Shown here: positions 33,101-44,995 of the stretch, piece after piece | Numbering within the stretch: the stretch's first letter is position 1 | Layout of the letters: every line of letters starts with the position of its first letter | NCBI GenBank assembly: GCA_964017235.1 | Contig: OZ024931.1 | Location: 103,558,221 to 103,622,220 of the forward strand | DNA from: Sabellastarte sp. h YS-2021 | Taxonomy: Eukaryota; Annelida; Polychaeta; Sabellida; Sabellidae | Direction of reading: 5' to 3' | DNA length: 64,000 nt | Translations under genes and position numbers: made by a program | The notes under the pieces: generated by a model | What the model was told of the DNA's origin: nothing | The model's database searches: none | The model's input: only the letters and a program-made list of their open reading frames with translations

Positions 33101-34110
33101 AACTTGTTGGAAATGGATTGGATTTTCTTTGGACATTGAGCGATACCAGCTTAAATAAAATTTCTTGGAATAATTGGGTAGTCCTGAAAAGGACTGAAAG
33201 ATGCCAGCTTCTTCTGTCCTCAGGGTAGCTCCCATCTCAGAACCTGTCCTCCTGCAAAGCCAATGTCCCCAAGCCAATGATTGAAGTAGTCTTTTAGTAG
33301 GTCTCATTGATGTTTGGCCTCCCTCAAAGGATTCTTGTAGTTGTAATCTGGCACATACACCACCTGTTCATTTTGTAATTCCGCTACATCATTTCCTGAG
33401 GTGGGTGCACTGTCTGCTCTGCCCTGGTGTGTCCTCAGCATGTTGTGCAACACCACACATGTAAAAATAATGTCTGATAATCTTCAACCTTTACTTTATG
33501 GTGCCCATCAGTAACCTAAATTGGCTCACTAATATTCATTCATTCTCCACCACCCTTCTGCCTCCTGGAGATCCTGTATTTCTATGGGATTCCTAAAATG
33601 GTTTCTATGGGCTTCTTTTGATGCGGTGGTGTATGCTTTCTTCTATGAGGTCAAAAAGGCAGGTGGCATCCTGACAAAATTCTGGCATCCTGGGATATCA
33701 GTCTGTAAGTCAGCCAGGAAGGTTCTGAAGCATCCTCTTTCTTCCCTTTGAAGTATCCATGGCATCACCCAGGAGTTTGGTGGCTTTCTTCTCCTGGGGG
33801 CTGACTGTTACTGTAGCTGTGGTGCTGGCTGTAGAGCAGGTGCTTGTCGTGGGTTAAGATGTGTCCTTTTCTGTCTGAAAATCATTATGAAGATGAAAAT
33901 ATTAAACTCAGTAAAAACCAAAAGTACCCTAAGCTTCTGTAGAAAGTCTCTCTGATGTGTAGCTGGCATCTTTGCAGTGATAAATGATGAATTATGACAG
34001 CCAGAGGGGGTTTATATAGTGTTGGTTTGATCCCGAATCTTGATCCTGACTGCATCCAGGAATTAATCATCAAATTCTCCCAACCCACATACTTATCATC
34101 CTTAATCAAA
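30135..34110. mobile_element. Harbinger relic, second copy, rearranged
   Basis: The left part (from GTAACTATGGATTTTTGAGGG) parallels the left arm of the 4.7-kb element. MADF-side sequence reappears at 31780-32340. Transposase pieces and the right-arm sequence appear at about 33540-34050. No left TIR is visible, and a satellite array (30830-31360) interrupts it. It has no open coding sequence. Unlike the first copy, it lacks the foldback element. Confidence 0.7.
30830..31360 (+). repeat. Satellite array, about 140-bp units, inside a Harbinger relic
   Basis: Four units repeat AAGCGAGTTATAAGCACTTTTA, TTTGGCYATCCTCRTTT, GGAGGGGC, CAAATCTGA and GTTGGTTTCACATTGCAAACC in order. Starts are near 30840, 30975, 31115 and 31260. 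Confidence 0.85.
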
Positions 34111-34186
34111 ACCAGTAGCCTTACTTGTGGAAATCTGCTTTCTTCAGTTCATCCCATGAAGGCCATTGGTAGGTGAAGTTTTGCAA

Positions 34187-34294
34187 ATGGCTTCTCCCAC
34201 TGAATGGAACAGATTCCTACAATCGGCCCAGTCACAGAACACAATAAGCCAGTTAAAAACCTACTTGTTTAGACTTGCATTCCCTCCACCATAG
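34187..34294 (+). pseudogene. LINE (CR1/Jockey-like) reverse-transcriptase C-terminal tail
   Basis: The last codons of a non-LTR element: PTEWNRFLQSAQSQNTISQL then KTYLFRLAFPP and a stop. The pattern W-N-x-L ... S-x-x-x-F/L-K-x-x-L-K-T-Y-L-F is the usual end of CR1/Jockey-type proteins. Only the tail remains, between two Harbinger relics. Confidence 0.7.
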
Positions 34295-34439
34295 TATATC
34301 TCCCCTTGCAGGCGCTAAATTTGGATTTTGACCCAGCATTTCCCTCAACTTTCCCTTTTCTGCCTCAAGAGCATTAGAGGATGTTGCATCATTTTTTTCC
34401 CTATATAAATGTTTCTATTCTATTCTAAATGGGACCATC

Positions 34440-35635
34440 CCGCCACAGAAGTTCAGGTGCGGTGAATCTGATGAAGATCCACTGAAACCAACATCTACCC
34501 AAAGGAATCTGTTCTCAGTGAAAAGAAGCCCTTGTAACTGTAAAATTCATTCCCAGATCTAGTAGGCTTCTTTATGACGACATATTTCCCATCTGTGGAA
34601 CCGACAACATGGAAGATATTCTAACTGTTGCTTCTTCTTGACCTGTCTCCATTTTTAAGAGTGGTAGGGCATATCAAAAACTCTTCTTGGAATTAAAAAA
34701 AGGGTGGACCTGCAGACAACAGGAATGAAGTTACACAAAGTGGTCCATCCCATCCTCAAGTACTACCCCAATGATTTGTAACTTTCTCCAGTAGCCAAGT
34801 ATCTGATTTAAGCCCACTTCTAAAGACTGCCTGAAATTGGTGGCTTCCTTCTTCAGATGGTGAAATATTTTCTCCTGAATGAGGTCAAAAACTGCAGTGG
34901 ACATCCTCACAAAGTTCCATTAGCCTGGAATGTCAGTTTAAATTTATTCAGCCAAAAGGGTTTTGTAACATTTCTTTAAATGGATCCATGGCAAAACGCT
35001 AGGGTTTGGTAGTTTTCTTCTTGATCTGGGTCGTTTTGGGGGCTGCTGTGCATGTGTTGGGTGTGTGGCAAGAGCTGGTTCTGGATTTATATTAATAAAG
35101 AGCAAAAGGGCCCTAATCTTCTGTTAGAAGTGAACCTGATATACAGCTGGCATCTTTGCAATGCGAAATGATAAGTAACAGCAGCAATTGGTGGTTTATA
35201 TTATGCTTATTGTATCTGCACTGGATATCTGGACTGCAAAATTTAATCAGTCCCGTCAGTGTGAGTCTGGACACTGCTCCATTTTTATCTGATTGTCACT
35301 ACATTTTATTATGGCCACCTACGACATGTCTGTTTGCCTCTATGGCTTGACATGTCAGGAGGCTGATCCAGAGAAGCTGGGATGTACCACATCCTGTCAT
35401 ATGGCTCCATTCTTATCTGATTATCACTACATTTTATTATGGCCACCTACGACATGTCTGTTTGCCTCTATGGCTTGACATGTCAGGAGGCTGATCCAGA
35501 GAAGCTGGGAAGTACCACATCCTGTCATAATGGTCCAACTTGCCCTTCATTTTCCCACGCTATCATTGCTCACAATTTGCCTTCCCGACCCTGTAGTCAG
35601 TTCGGGTTAGCTCCAGTGGAACACTCCCATAAAGG
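34440..35635. mobile_element. Harbinger relic, third copy, right half
   Basis: Matches the transposase and right-arm part of the 4.7-kb element again: GATGAAGATCCA, GAAAAGAAGCCCTTGTA, GACGACATATTTCCCATCT, and the end AGCTCCAGTGGAACACTCCC at about 35609. The transposase is fragmented by stops and indels. It probably comes from a separate, truncated insertion. Confidence 0.65.
35280..35525. repeat. Tandem duplication of about 123 bp
   Basis: The stretch TTATCTGATTGTCACTACAT through CCACATCCTGTCAT is repeated with very few changes, at about 35286 and 35409. It lies in the right arm of the third Harbinger relic. Confidence 0.9.
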
Positions 35636-35639
35636 CTTT

Positions 35640-37261
35640 AGTTTTGCCTTGTTACAACTTTGTTTATAATATTTGAATACAAACACACCAAAGATTACTC
35701 TTGCCTTTATCCCACTACAGGTTGTAGTGCCTATCTTTATGTGCATTTTGTATAATGCTCATTCCTCCATGTACTGCCAGAATTCTGTCAGTAAACTTTG
35801 CATACTGTGACATTCAGTACTTGCCATGGTCACACACATGCAGAAGTTTTGAACACTTCAAAATTTCCGTAGAATTATGTGCATTTACATAGTGTGATAG
35901 GTCTTAATTAGAGACACTGCTCAATAAACTTCAACACCGTCGCAACAGAGAAAATATCATCATTATGACAACCATTCAACCACCAACCCCAACGTGTCAG
36001 TCAATTTTAGCAAAAAAGTTTTGAAGCCAATTTTTTCCTCAGACTTGGTAAGTTAAATTCACTTTCATATCTCTTTTCTAGTATTCTCATGTTCTTCCAT
36101 GTCTACAGTAAAAAGCTAAGACAATGATTTTCTGGTGTTTTACTGTGGTAAAACATCAATACTTTTATATTGACATTGTGAAAACAAACATACTCAGCCT
36201 ATTGACAGATGTCTTTTCTCAGCATTAACACTACACACTGTATAATAAAATGCAAATACTTCACAGCTCAGTACAATGTACAATTTCATAAATAATATAC
36301 ATTCTTTCACAAAACAAAAGGCTGCTGAAGTCCGAAGTTCAGAAAGAGAAATGCAGAGCTGATGCTCAAACCAACCTGAGAGACTGACGGTGTGTTCACC
36401 ATTAATGCACAACTATGGCTGGTCCTATGCTTTTACAAATGTTCAGCAGACGCCTTGGAAATAAATCTGGGGGGAAGAGAATGCCCTGCATAGGATATGA
36501 CATAGGAGCAAAGGTTAGTTTGGCCATATAGTTGTCTTATACCAGAATTAGACACTTGAACATTTGCATTTCTGCCTGGAAAGTAATCTACAATATGCGT
36601 GTTTGGTAGCAAATTCCCGGTGTGGTGCAGAGGTCTATTTTTCAGTTCTTTACCTTTTGATAACATTATTGTGTATAACGTATTTCCATTTACATAGACG
36701 CCTCTGCAATATTAAATGGTGTCTCTGAAACTTGCAAGTGTTGAGAATTTGCCGTTTAGTGTCTAATTTCTTCTTCTGTACTGGTGAACATCCTCCAATG
36801 CGGAAATACTGGTGATGTACTCATTTATTTTTATGATAACCATCCCATATCAACTCTCCAAAGTAAAACGAGTTTTCTGAATTCGGACTTGTCATATTTC
36901 AATAGAAAAAAAAGAATATATACAGCTGTGTGTTTGTAGTAGACCTAGTGCAAAGCCCTTAGGGCACTATGATTCTATAAGTTTTCCAGTGACAGCATAA
37001 AATCCCAAATGTCAATGTTTTGTATAATTACATCTATGTGTATATTAACGAATTAGTAAATGAACATACATCTACTGACATCTATAAATAAATTTTATAT
37101 TTCTTCCTCATCGTAAGACGGCATAGTTTGTGATACAAGAGTGATTCAAAATGGATGCATGGAAATGTGTACACCATGGTAAGGCTTAATTCACACCATT
37201 CCGTGTTGTCCTAACAAGCTACATATAAACTCATATGAACTAAAAATAATAGACTTATCAA
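35640..37261. other. No feature recognised; may hold 5' exons of the downstream gene
   Basis: Non-repetitive DNA without a convincing exon. The aldo-keto-reductase-fold gene at 37.8 kb must have earlier exons, and this is the first place to look, but I could not support any. Confidence 0.4.
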
Positions 37262-37432
37262 GGCTCATTTGTAGTTCAACATGTTTCGTATGTTAGTTGT
37301 ATCCATAAGGTTCAATAAGTCAGATTTGTATTTGGGGGATGCATACAACCTCATTTGTAGTTCAACATGTTTCGTGTTTTAGTCGTATCCATAAGGTTTA
37401 ATAAGTCGGATTTGTATTTGGGGGATTCATAC
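37262..37432. repeat. Tandem duplication of about 86 bp
   Basis: CTCATTTGTAGTTCAACATG through TTTGTATTTGGGGGA occurs twice in direct order with a handful of differences. Confidence 0.9.
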
Positions 37433-37796
37433 GACAATGAGTGTAAACCTTTTTTGGGCATGTAATACCTTTTTCAAAATGTTTGAAAAACCTCTTCTGA
37501 GCTGGCACATGCTAAACTCAAATGTACATGTCAGAGGGGTGAGAGGGAGGATAAAATGGCAGTATGGGGAAGCTCATTTTTAAATACGCACTTCCAACAT
37601 ACAGGGTCAATTCACAGGGCAGTCAGGAGAAGATCGTGAAGCAAAGTTTAAATATATGTTGACATGACTGCACGGAATAGTGTGATCAAGCCTTAAGCTA
37701 GTATATTTTTTATGATTTCTGATATGGAGAAAGTAACACAGAAGGAAGCTGTCAGTCTGTTGTCTCCATTATCTCTATTTCCTGGCTATTTTACAG

Positions 37797-37946
37797 ATAA
37801 TGTTTGAGACAATTGCACATGCGTATCAGTGTGGGTACCGCCACTTCCTCTTTGAAGCTTATCAAACTTATCAACTTTTACAGTTAGAACAAGACATCTC
37901 TGAAAATGTCTGGATATTTAAAGATGATACTTTCCTAACTCTGAAA
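37797..37946 (+). CDS. Aldo-keto-reductase-fold gene, first recognised exon
   Basis: A 150-nt exon between ATTTTACAG and GTAAGT, open in phase 0. It reads IMFETIAHAYQCGYRHFLFE and then a polar helix, ending TFLTLK. The A-x-x-x-G-Y-R-H-F block is the hallmark of the first strand and helix of aldo-keto reductases, but the Asp and Tyr normally in HFDTA-x-x-Y are replaced. There must be earlier exons. The following three exons join it in phase 0. Confidence 0.7.
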
Positions 37947-38825
37947 GTAAGTTATGATAAGTTACATTGGAAATAATAGTTTTATTAGTTTTCTTATTTT
38001 TCTCTCATGAATATTTGTGGGCAGGGTTAATGTAACATTCTGAGTAATAGGGTCCAGTGATATGAACTTGAAAAATATCAGAGTTTATATATAAATATCT
38101 ATTTATGGGTTCCATAGAATTAGAAACATTTGCAGAAATGACATCAGAGGTGCAGCAAACCCACTGCCTTTGGAAATAGCATTGGACACCATGGAAAGAA
38201 GTCAAAAAGTGTAAAGATACGAAATCTTTCAGAGCATTCTAAGTTATGAAAAATACAGGAGAAATAACATTTGAGAAAAGGCAGTGGAAGAATAAGTATC
38301 AAAGCAAGACAACTTAACTGCATGATTACACCATTAATCTGTAAAGTTATGAGGCTGTAAAACATGTAATTAATCCATTTATTAATTGAAATATATCTTT
38401 CAAAGGAGATAGTACAATAAGGTAAAAGTGCATATGATAACTAACTGCCCACCCAGCCGGATGCCATGGTGATCACAATACCCACACAGATTTTAAAAGC
38501 TTTAGGCACTTGTTATACAAAACTTGCAAAATGTACCCTTATTAGAAATAATATTTTGTAAGTTATGGCCCAGTCACATATCCCTTACAGTGGTATCTGT
38601 ATATATTTGCATTCCTGTTCAGAACCTCATCCTTATGACTCCTAATGGAAACATTTATATCTGGGTTATACACAAAAATGACCCCCTCATCTCTCCAGTA
38701 TTTATATTTCTGTACAGCTCAATGTGCCTCGTGGGAGGTTTTTTGGGCACCTATAGGGATGACAATGTTATGGCTTAAATTGGTGTGGCTCCCGACCTAT
38801 ATTAAAGGTTGAACAACCCATTAAC

Positions 38826-38975
38826 AGAACAAAAGTTTTGATTTACATGCCCCTCTTCGGTTGTAAATTATGACCCCACTAAGGAGAGGTATGGACTGGG
38901 TGTTATAGAAGGTGTCGTTAGATGCCATGGCTGCTAACCCACTAGACCAATGAGGACCTTGTTTCAGGTGTTCTA
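38826..38975 (-). repeat. SINE family B relic
   Basis: The complement of CCATGGCTGCTAACCCACTAGACCA and AGGACCTT gives the AAGGTCCTCA...GTCTAGTGGGTTAGCA head seen at 49573. It is diverged. Confidence 0.5.
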
Positions 38976-39026
38976 GTTTATATATTCTAGAGTATATATG
39001 TACACTTGTGCATGCATATGTTACAG

Positions 39027-39134
39027 GTACCTGTTACCGCTCACAATAAATCCAGTCTAGAACAGAACATCGCAGAGGTTTGTTCTCTCCTTGGAAGGGA
39101 ATGCATTGATAATGTCCTCATATATGGCAATGTG
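39027..39134 (+). CDS. Aldo-keto-reductase-fold gene, second recognised exon
   Basis: A 108-nt exon between ATGTTACAG and GTACGT, phase 0 at both ends. It reads VPVTAHNKSSLEQNIAEVCS then LLGRECIDNVLIYGNV. This fits the aldo-keto-reductase segment with the catalytic Lys and His strands (TKL... LGLDYVDLYLIH): the helix and the hydrophobic strand are there, but Lys and His are not. Confidence 0.7.
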
Positions 39135-39498
39135 GTACGTGTAGCTTTGTTTTGTATGTGGACGTTGTACACTTAAGTACCACAACTATTTTTTTGATTT
39201 ACTATTAATATGTTTAGATCTGGGGGAAGGAGTTATTTGATTTACCTCTGCAAAAGAGGATATACTTGTTGTGGCGTTTGCTTGTCTTTTTTCAAAATAA
39301 CTAGAAAAGTTATGGACAGATTTTGGTGAAACTTTCAGGAAATGTCGACTATGGCAAATGGAACTGTTAATGCGATTTTTGTGATGATCCGGATCACCGT
39401 CAGGATCTAGGAATTTCTTGAAGAAATATTTCACAAAGAATTTGAACTTTTTAGCTAATTTTCATAAAATTTAAGTTATATACTTTGTGACTCCAATA

Positions 39499-39729
39499 GG
39501 GGCCACGGTGGCAGAGTGGTAACACTCTCGCCTCCCACCTCTGAGGCCGGGGTTCGATCCCTGTCATGGCCTGTAGTGGGAATGCTGGTAGTTGCTTGCC
39601 GTTGGTCGGCAGTTTACAGTACAGAACCCTAGCGAACTCTATGTACTGGTTTCCTCTGCCCTTCCAACTACCCGTCGTGATATGACCTATACAGTGTTGA
39701 AAGCAACGTAAAACCCCAAATACTAAATA
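39499..39729 (+). repeat. tRNA-derived SINE, family A
   Basis: GGGGCCACGGTGGCAGAGTGG and GGGGTTCGATCCCTGTCATG are the A- and B-box regions; the body matches the copy at 24329-24565, and it ends GTAAAACCCCAAATACTAAATA. It lies in an intron of the aldo-keto-reductase-fold gene. Confidence 0.88.
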
Positions 39730-39839
39730 CTTGTGACTCCAATAACTCAGGTTTCTGGTGTCAATATTTGACTGATAGTTTGTAATTCTCATAACACAAG
39801 CATGCTAGTCTCTACATTAATGCACAGTAACTTGTGACA

Positions 39840-40275
39840 CTTTGATATTAACTTTGATAATAACTCTGGCTTTCTAGTGACAGCATTTTCTGATACTTTG
39901 TAATTCGAACAACACAAGCTTCCCAGTGACAACATTTTATAACCCAATAACACAGGCTTTCCAGTGATAACATTTGACCAATAATTTGTCACTTAAATAA
40001 CACAGGCTTTCCAGTGATAACATTTGACCAATAATTTTTTAACTTATATAACACAGGCTTTCCAGTAATAACATTTGACCAATATTTTTTATAACTTAAG
40101 TAACACAGGCTTTCCAATGATAGCATTTGACCAATAATTTGGATCTTAAATAACACAGGCTTTCCAGTGATAACATTTGACCAATAATTTATAACTTAAA
40201 TAACACAGGCTTTCCAATGATAGCATTTGACCAATAATTTGGATCTTAAATAACACCGGCTTTCTGGTAATAACA
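39840..40275. repeat. Minisatellite, about 51-bp units
   Basis: Some eight units of TAACACAGGCTTTCCAGTGA and TAACATTTGACCAATAATTT; the clearest starts are 39949, 39998, 40050, 40102, 40152, 40202 and 40252. It is intronic. Confidence 0.9.
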
Positions 40276-40400
40276 TTTGACTCTCACTTCGTCTGGTGGT
40301 AACACACTCCTTTCACTTGAAAACGGTTGTAGATTCTAATCATAAAACTTGGGAAACTATGCAATTGCTTGCTGATGGCTGCGTAGTAAACAGTCCAGAA
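40276..40400 (+). repeat. SINE family A relic
   Basis: TGGTGGTAACACACTC and CAATTGCTTGCTGATGGCTGC match parts of family A in order, joined directly to the minisatellite. Strongly diverged. Confidence 0.45.
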
Positions 40401-40457
40401 AGTTACCCAGAAATCAGTTGAGATTAATTTCTTATCCAATGTGACTTTTGTTGGCAG

Positions 40458-40499
40458 GAATCTGACGAAGACATCACAGACTGGCTTCACAGCTGGAAG
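40458..40499 (+). CDS. Aldo-keto-reductase-fold gene, third recognised exon (42 nt)
   Basis: Between TTGGCAG and GTAAAA, phase 0 at both ends, reading ESDEDITDWLHSWK. In aldo-keto reductases the matching loop and helix start is the acidic stretch before the conserved W-x-x-L-E-E-L. It fits smoothly between its neighbours. Confidence 0.65.
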
Positions 40500-40544
40500 G
40501 TAAAAAGTCTTCAATCATTTCATCTCAAAGTGAAAGTCAAAAGT

Positions 40545-40690
40545 TTGGGTTCTTCATCCCATTCAAAACCAGGGTCATATTGGGAAAGGCCCACAGCATT
40601 ACCACCTATTGGAGTGGAACCCACACAGAGGGGACAGCCTGTGATTAGATACCAGACATGCTAACCACTAGGCCACCAAGGTCCTCACCT
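40545..40690 (-). repeat. SINE family B relic
   Basis: The complement gives AGGTCCT...GGTGGCCTAGTGGTTAGCA and then the ATCACAGGCTGTCCCCTCTGT body of family B. Confidence 0.6.
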
Positions 40691-41042
40691 CTAAGCTAGC
40701 AGTGGACACTTGGCTTCTAGTAACTTGCTAACACATTTTTATATGTGAGATTTCTCGCCTTTTGTGGACCAAATGTCTTATATGTGGATTGAAACTGAAT
40801 TGCATAAGTATTTGTGAGAAAATATGCAAACGTTTGATGCTCTACCATTTTCATTTTAAATATAATACAACCTCTAATGAGAGCTAATTTCAACCCTTCA
40901 TTCTTAACCATGATGAGACACATGAAAAGTTTTATTAAAACCGTTGGTGGTCTCAGTTCAAATCTGTAAGTTTGATGTAATTTGCCATCAGAGGAATAGG
41001 TGTATCTTGTGATTGTATAACTTCAGTGCTCTCTGATTACAG

Positions 41043-41159
41043 GAGGTGGAGGGACTGGTGTGTAGAGGTGTTGTACAGCATGCTGGCCTGGCTTCAGCTC
41101 ACCATCACATATTACAGCAAATCTCTACCCACTGCACAAACCAACCCAGCCTGCTACTG
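41043..41159 (+). CDS. Aldo-keto-reductase-fold gene, fourth recognised exon
   Basis: A 117-nt exon between CTGATTACAG and GTATGT, phase 0. It reads EVEGLVCRGVVQHAGLASAH and then HHILQQISTHCTNQPSLLL. This parallels the aldo-keto-reductase stretch A-L-E-x-L-V-x-x-G-x-x-x-x-I-G-V-S-N-F and the following helix up to the N-Q turn. Glutamate-cysteine ligase modifier subunits, a non-catalytic branch of the fold, have a similar pattern, and that is one possible identity. The next recognised exon needs two leading bases, so an exon of length 2 mod 3 is missing between them. Confidence 0.7.
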
Positions 41160-44100
41160 GTATGTCTGAATAATTCTGAATTTATGATTTTCTCTGACTA
41201 CATCTGTATCATTTTTGTTGATTGACCATTTTTCCATGTTCATATTTTCAGCTTTCTACTGGTAACTACCCGCTTAATATATGTTTATGTAATAACATAA
41301 TTGAGAATCCAGGATAAAAAATATAAAACATTCAATGTCTATTGAGATGTATCAGGGTGTTCATGAAATAATCCCTGCATTAAATTTGTTATTTAAGGCA
41401 AACTGTCGGTGTTAGTTTACTGCAAGGTTCGTTACTTCTTTTTAAATATAGACATAAAATATTTTTGGGAAATCAGGCAGATCAAAGGCTTATTGAAGCC
41501 GTTTAAATGATCAAAAGAAAAAAAATTATAGACTTGTGCAAATGAAACAGCAGATACAAATACTCATTTGTGATATAATGAGCAACTGATTCCCGTAATG
41601 GTCCATGAATCCATGTTGCACATAAAATTAATGAGAGACACTTGAAATGATTCATCTGAACTTCCTGATACAGAAAGAAATATTGATCTGAAGTGGTAGG
41701 GTTGTGTCGGATGTTTCAGGGCTTTCAGTTCAGCAGAGGTTGTGTTTTTCTAATTGCTTGGTTCCAATCCAATGGCTGGCTGTCCAAGTAAGTGTGATTA
41801 TCTCCTGCCACTGCTGCAGTCATCTGATGAGGTCACTGCAGGGCCTTCCTAATCAATGTGTATCCTTCATCCCAAAAGCTCATCAAAGTAGACCACAAAA
41901 ATACACGAGATACTATTTAATTGTCAAACGACGAGCATCCATTTTACTGCAGTTAACAACCCTGTAAAGGAACTGACGTCATGAAACCATAGGACATTAA
42001 ATCACAGATTTCTCTCCACTTCTAATTTTGACTTCTTCTTTGATGTTTGTGGCAGTTTGAAGTTATTAATGAAGTAAGCTCAGTCTATTTGTGGGAAGTT
42101 GTTGTTATGTTTTATAACTGTGTATGGAAATGACCATTGTGTCTTTAGAAGTACAGTGTAAAAATTAAAAATGGACAATATGATTGTATTATATTAATCC
42201 CTTCTTCAGCTCTTGTCATAACTTTTAATCGGTAAAGATACATTGCTTCTTTTTCTTTGAAAGAAATATTTAACTCAAGTCATCTCACAAAATTGCTCTC
42301 CCTTACTACTTTGGAACAAGAGGGTCTGGCTGACTTTACTCATTGAAAACTTCCTGAGTCAATCAGGCTGAATTGAGAGATGTGTGAGCCGGAAAGTTTT
42401 GACATCCAGGATATTTAAATGACAATCCCAGGAGTTTGTAGTACTACTAAAACACTACACAGAAGTATTATCCTCAGATGTCTGGCCATTAATCTGTTTC
42501 TTTGATAAGAACGACTCATTTCACTTAGTTTGTAACCACATACATTTATTCCTCAAATAATAAAAAAAAAACTATTTTTCACAAGCTCTGTTGTGAAAGA
42601 AGAAATGCACTACTCAATCTTCCAGTCTGACCCTGGGCGAAAAATTCCCTAGTATACAAGAATGAGTTTAAGTTGTTTCTTTGGAAGATCCAGTCCAATC
42701 TGCAGACTAGAGAGTTTGAAACTGACAATCCAAACTCTAGTAGATCATTATGAGATAGCTGTTAAGCCATATAAAGTAGTTAGAACTTGTTAGCTTTGAC
42801 ATGGTCCACAGGGACCAAAACCAAAAGTTTGAGTGTTGTATGTTTTAACCTTTTCATGTGTGTTTGAGAGAGAGAGTAGATCAGCCTGAGGGAAGTGTAA
42901 CAGTTACCAAAAACTTGTACACTTTGCACAGTGTAGTAAACGGGTTCAGATCCAGATGGAAGTTTAGTCTAATAATGGGAATGAGTGAGAACAATGCCAT
43001 GTAGTGCTGTATGCAAACTGTGCTTCAGGTGCCATTTTCAGCAGATATCCATTACAAAACAGAGGAGAAGGTGGCTTTACGTGAGAAAAGGAAAAGCTTA
43101 GACAAAACAAGATGTAACCTTTTCAACAGACAAGATGGGCTGGTCATTGCAGTGTCACTCAATCAGGACAGGTATCAGAACCACCTCCAAACAACGTCCT
43201 AATGATGTGCAATGTTTGTGTGATTTTTAAATTTTGGTTTGTGGCTTCTGACATTGCTTTTACCACATATACTAAGTACTTTGGATAATATCATGGTGGA
43301 GAAATGACGAGGCAGAAGAAAGCAGACATGCTAGTTGGACAAGAACCTGTAATAAAATCACCAAGTACTTAGAGGCAACTAATAACTTTCCAACATCAGG
43401 CCAGAGTCATTGATTCGAAAACACGATTTAAGACATTGTCTTACCAACTACACTCGTGTCCCTTTTTTTATAACTAACACTTATCATGGTAACAGAACTC
43501 GTCTCATTACCTCAGTGTCAAAAATACAATACTTTTCCTTTAACAAAATAAATAGGTCATTGTGACATTGTCCTTCCTCAGTAATTGACCGTTTTTATTT
43601 ACTTACAAATTTGTACAGTAAATTTAGCTTAAAAGGTAGCATACTATAATGGTAGAATGTTTCATGGAAAGTGAATCCCATATATTTCTTACTGAAACAT
43701 CCTATCTGGGCTACACATACATCTTAAACAGCTAAAATATGAACCAAAAAGTTATAATAGAACACAGACCTCCCGCAGCACGCGTTACTAAACATTCAGA
43801 ACTTTTCGTATCCAGAATATGATTCAGATCTTTCTGAAAATTTATTCTCTTCTTCCTTTGGTCATACCCTGCCCCTCACATAAACAATTTCATGAATATC
43901 TACTGATTACTTTTTGCGTAATATGAACCAGAAATCCAAAGTCATTGAGAATACACTGAAAATGGGATCCTTACAAATTTGGGATTTTTAGCAACCAAAA
44001 TATGATCCCGATCTTTTCCAAAATTTTATGACTTCTTCCTTTGCTCGGGCTCTACCCACATGAAACTTTCAGATATATCTGTTCATTTTCTTTGGAGTTA

Positions 44101-44226
44101 GTGCAAACACAGACAAAAACAAATACACCCAAAACATAACTGGTTGGTAGAGCTAATGGAGGGATCAAAACCTGTCCATGATTGTACACAATCCATGTTA
44201 TTTTTTTATATATTGTCACTTTACAG
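41160..44226 (+). other. Intron with an unlocated exon
   Basis: The phase break between the exons at 41043 and 44227 implies at least one further exon here. I could not identify it. A short open stretch at 43026-43200 follows a CAG but lacks a donor and recognisable content. Confidence 0.45.
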
Positions 44227-44275
44227 GCTGATGACAGAAGATAGATTTCATTCATGTGCAGACCACTTCCCCAAG
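44227..44275 (+). CDS. Aldo-keto-reductase-fold gene, later exon (49 nt)
   Basis: Between CACTTTACAG and GTAAGT. After one leading base it reads LMTEDRFHSCADHFPK and ends in phase 0, continuing into the next exon. Read in phase 0 from its first base it would hit TAG, so it requires two bases from a preceding exon I did not find. Confidence 0.5.
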
Positions 44276-44772
44276 GTAAGTTTTGTCTCTGAGTTTTATC
44301 CACTTTGTTTCCCTTTAATTTTTGTGAATAACTGGACCAGTTTTCTATTATACAGGCAGATTGCTGGGTTATTAGAACAAGTTGCTGAATCACATCTACT
44401 TATGCAAAAGCTCTCTTATTTAAGACCTTGATTTATGAGTCTGGTAATAGAGTTTCATTATGTGTACAGATATCTGAGATGAGAATCAAATCCAGTTGAT
44501 TAGTTTTTAAAGTTCTATCTAATGGCTCGCTTTTTGCCTTGTGTTTTGAGTGTGGGTTGTAGTTGATCATGAACTCATTATAGGTACACAATACTATTTG
44601 GGAATGACTGTCCAATTATAAAAACTGGATTAAATCACAAAATACATTTTACATTGTGATGGATGAAAACAACAATGCTTTAATCATTCATCTGTTGAAG
44701 CAGAAAAGTACATGGAATTCTTCTGTTTGGTAAAGCATGAAAAGGTAATACCTAGTTCACAGATTCCCTTAC

Positions 44773-44995
44773 TGGAGTCACGGTGGTAGAGTTTAACACA
44801 CTCGTCTCCCACCTCTGAGATCAGAGTTCCAATTCTGGTCTGACCTCCTGTGAATAAGCTTGCCATTGGTCAGCTGTTTACCGTGCAGAACCTTGAGCAA
44901 CCGTATGTACTGGTTTTCTCTGGCTTTCGAACATCCCATCACAATGTAACCAATAAGGTACTAGACATTGCATAGAACAATAAATAAATAAATAC
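44773..44995 (+). repeat. SINE family A, diverged, with AAAT tail
   Basis: GGAGTCACGGTGGTAGAGT and TCCCACCTCTGAGATCAGAG match the family A head; it ends in ACAATAAATAAATAAATAC. Confidence 0.7.

Noticed and set aside
32643-33307. 100- and 133-codon minus frames
   Set aside because: Low-complexity Phe/Lys-rich content over decayed transposon sequence; no homologous pattern recognised.
43011-43202. 63-codon frame as the missing exon of the aldo-keto-reductase-fold gene
   Set aside because: There is a CAG before it, but no donor with the needed phase, and its residues do not fit the fold.
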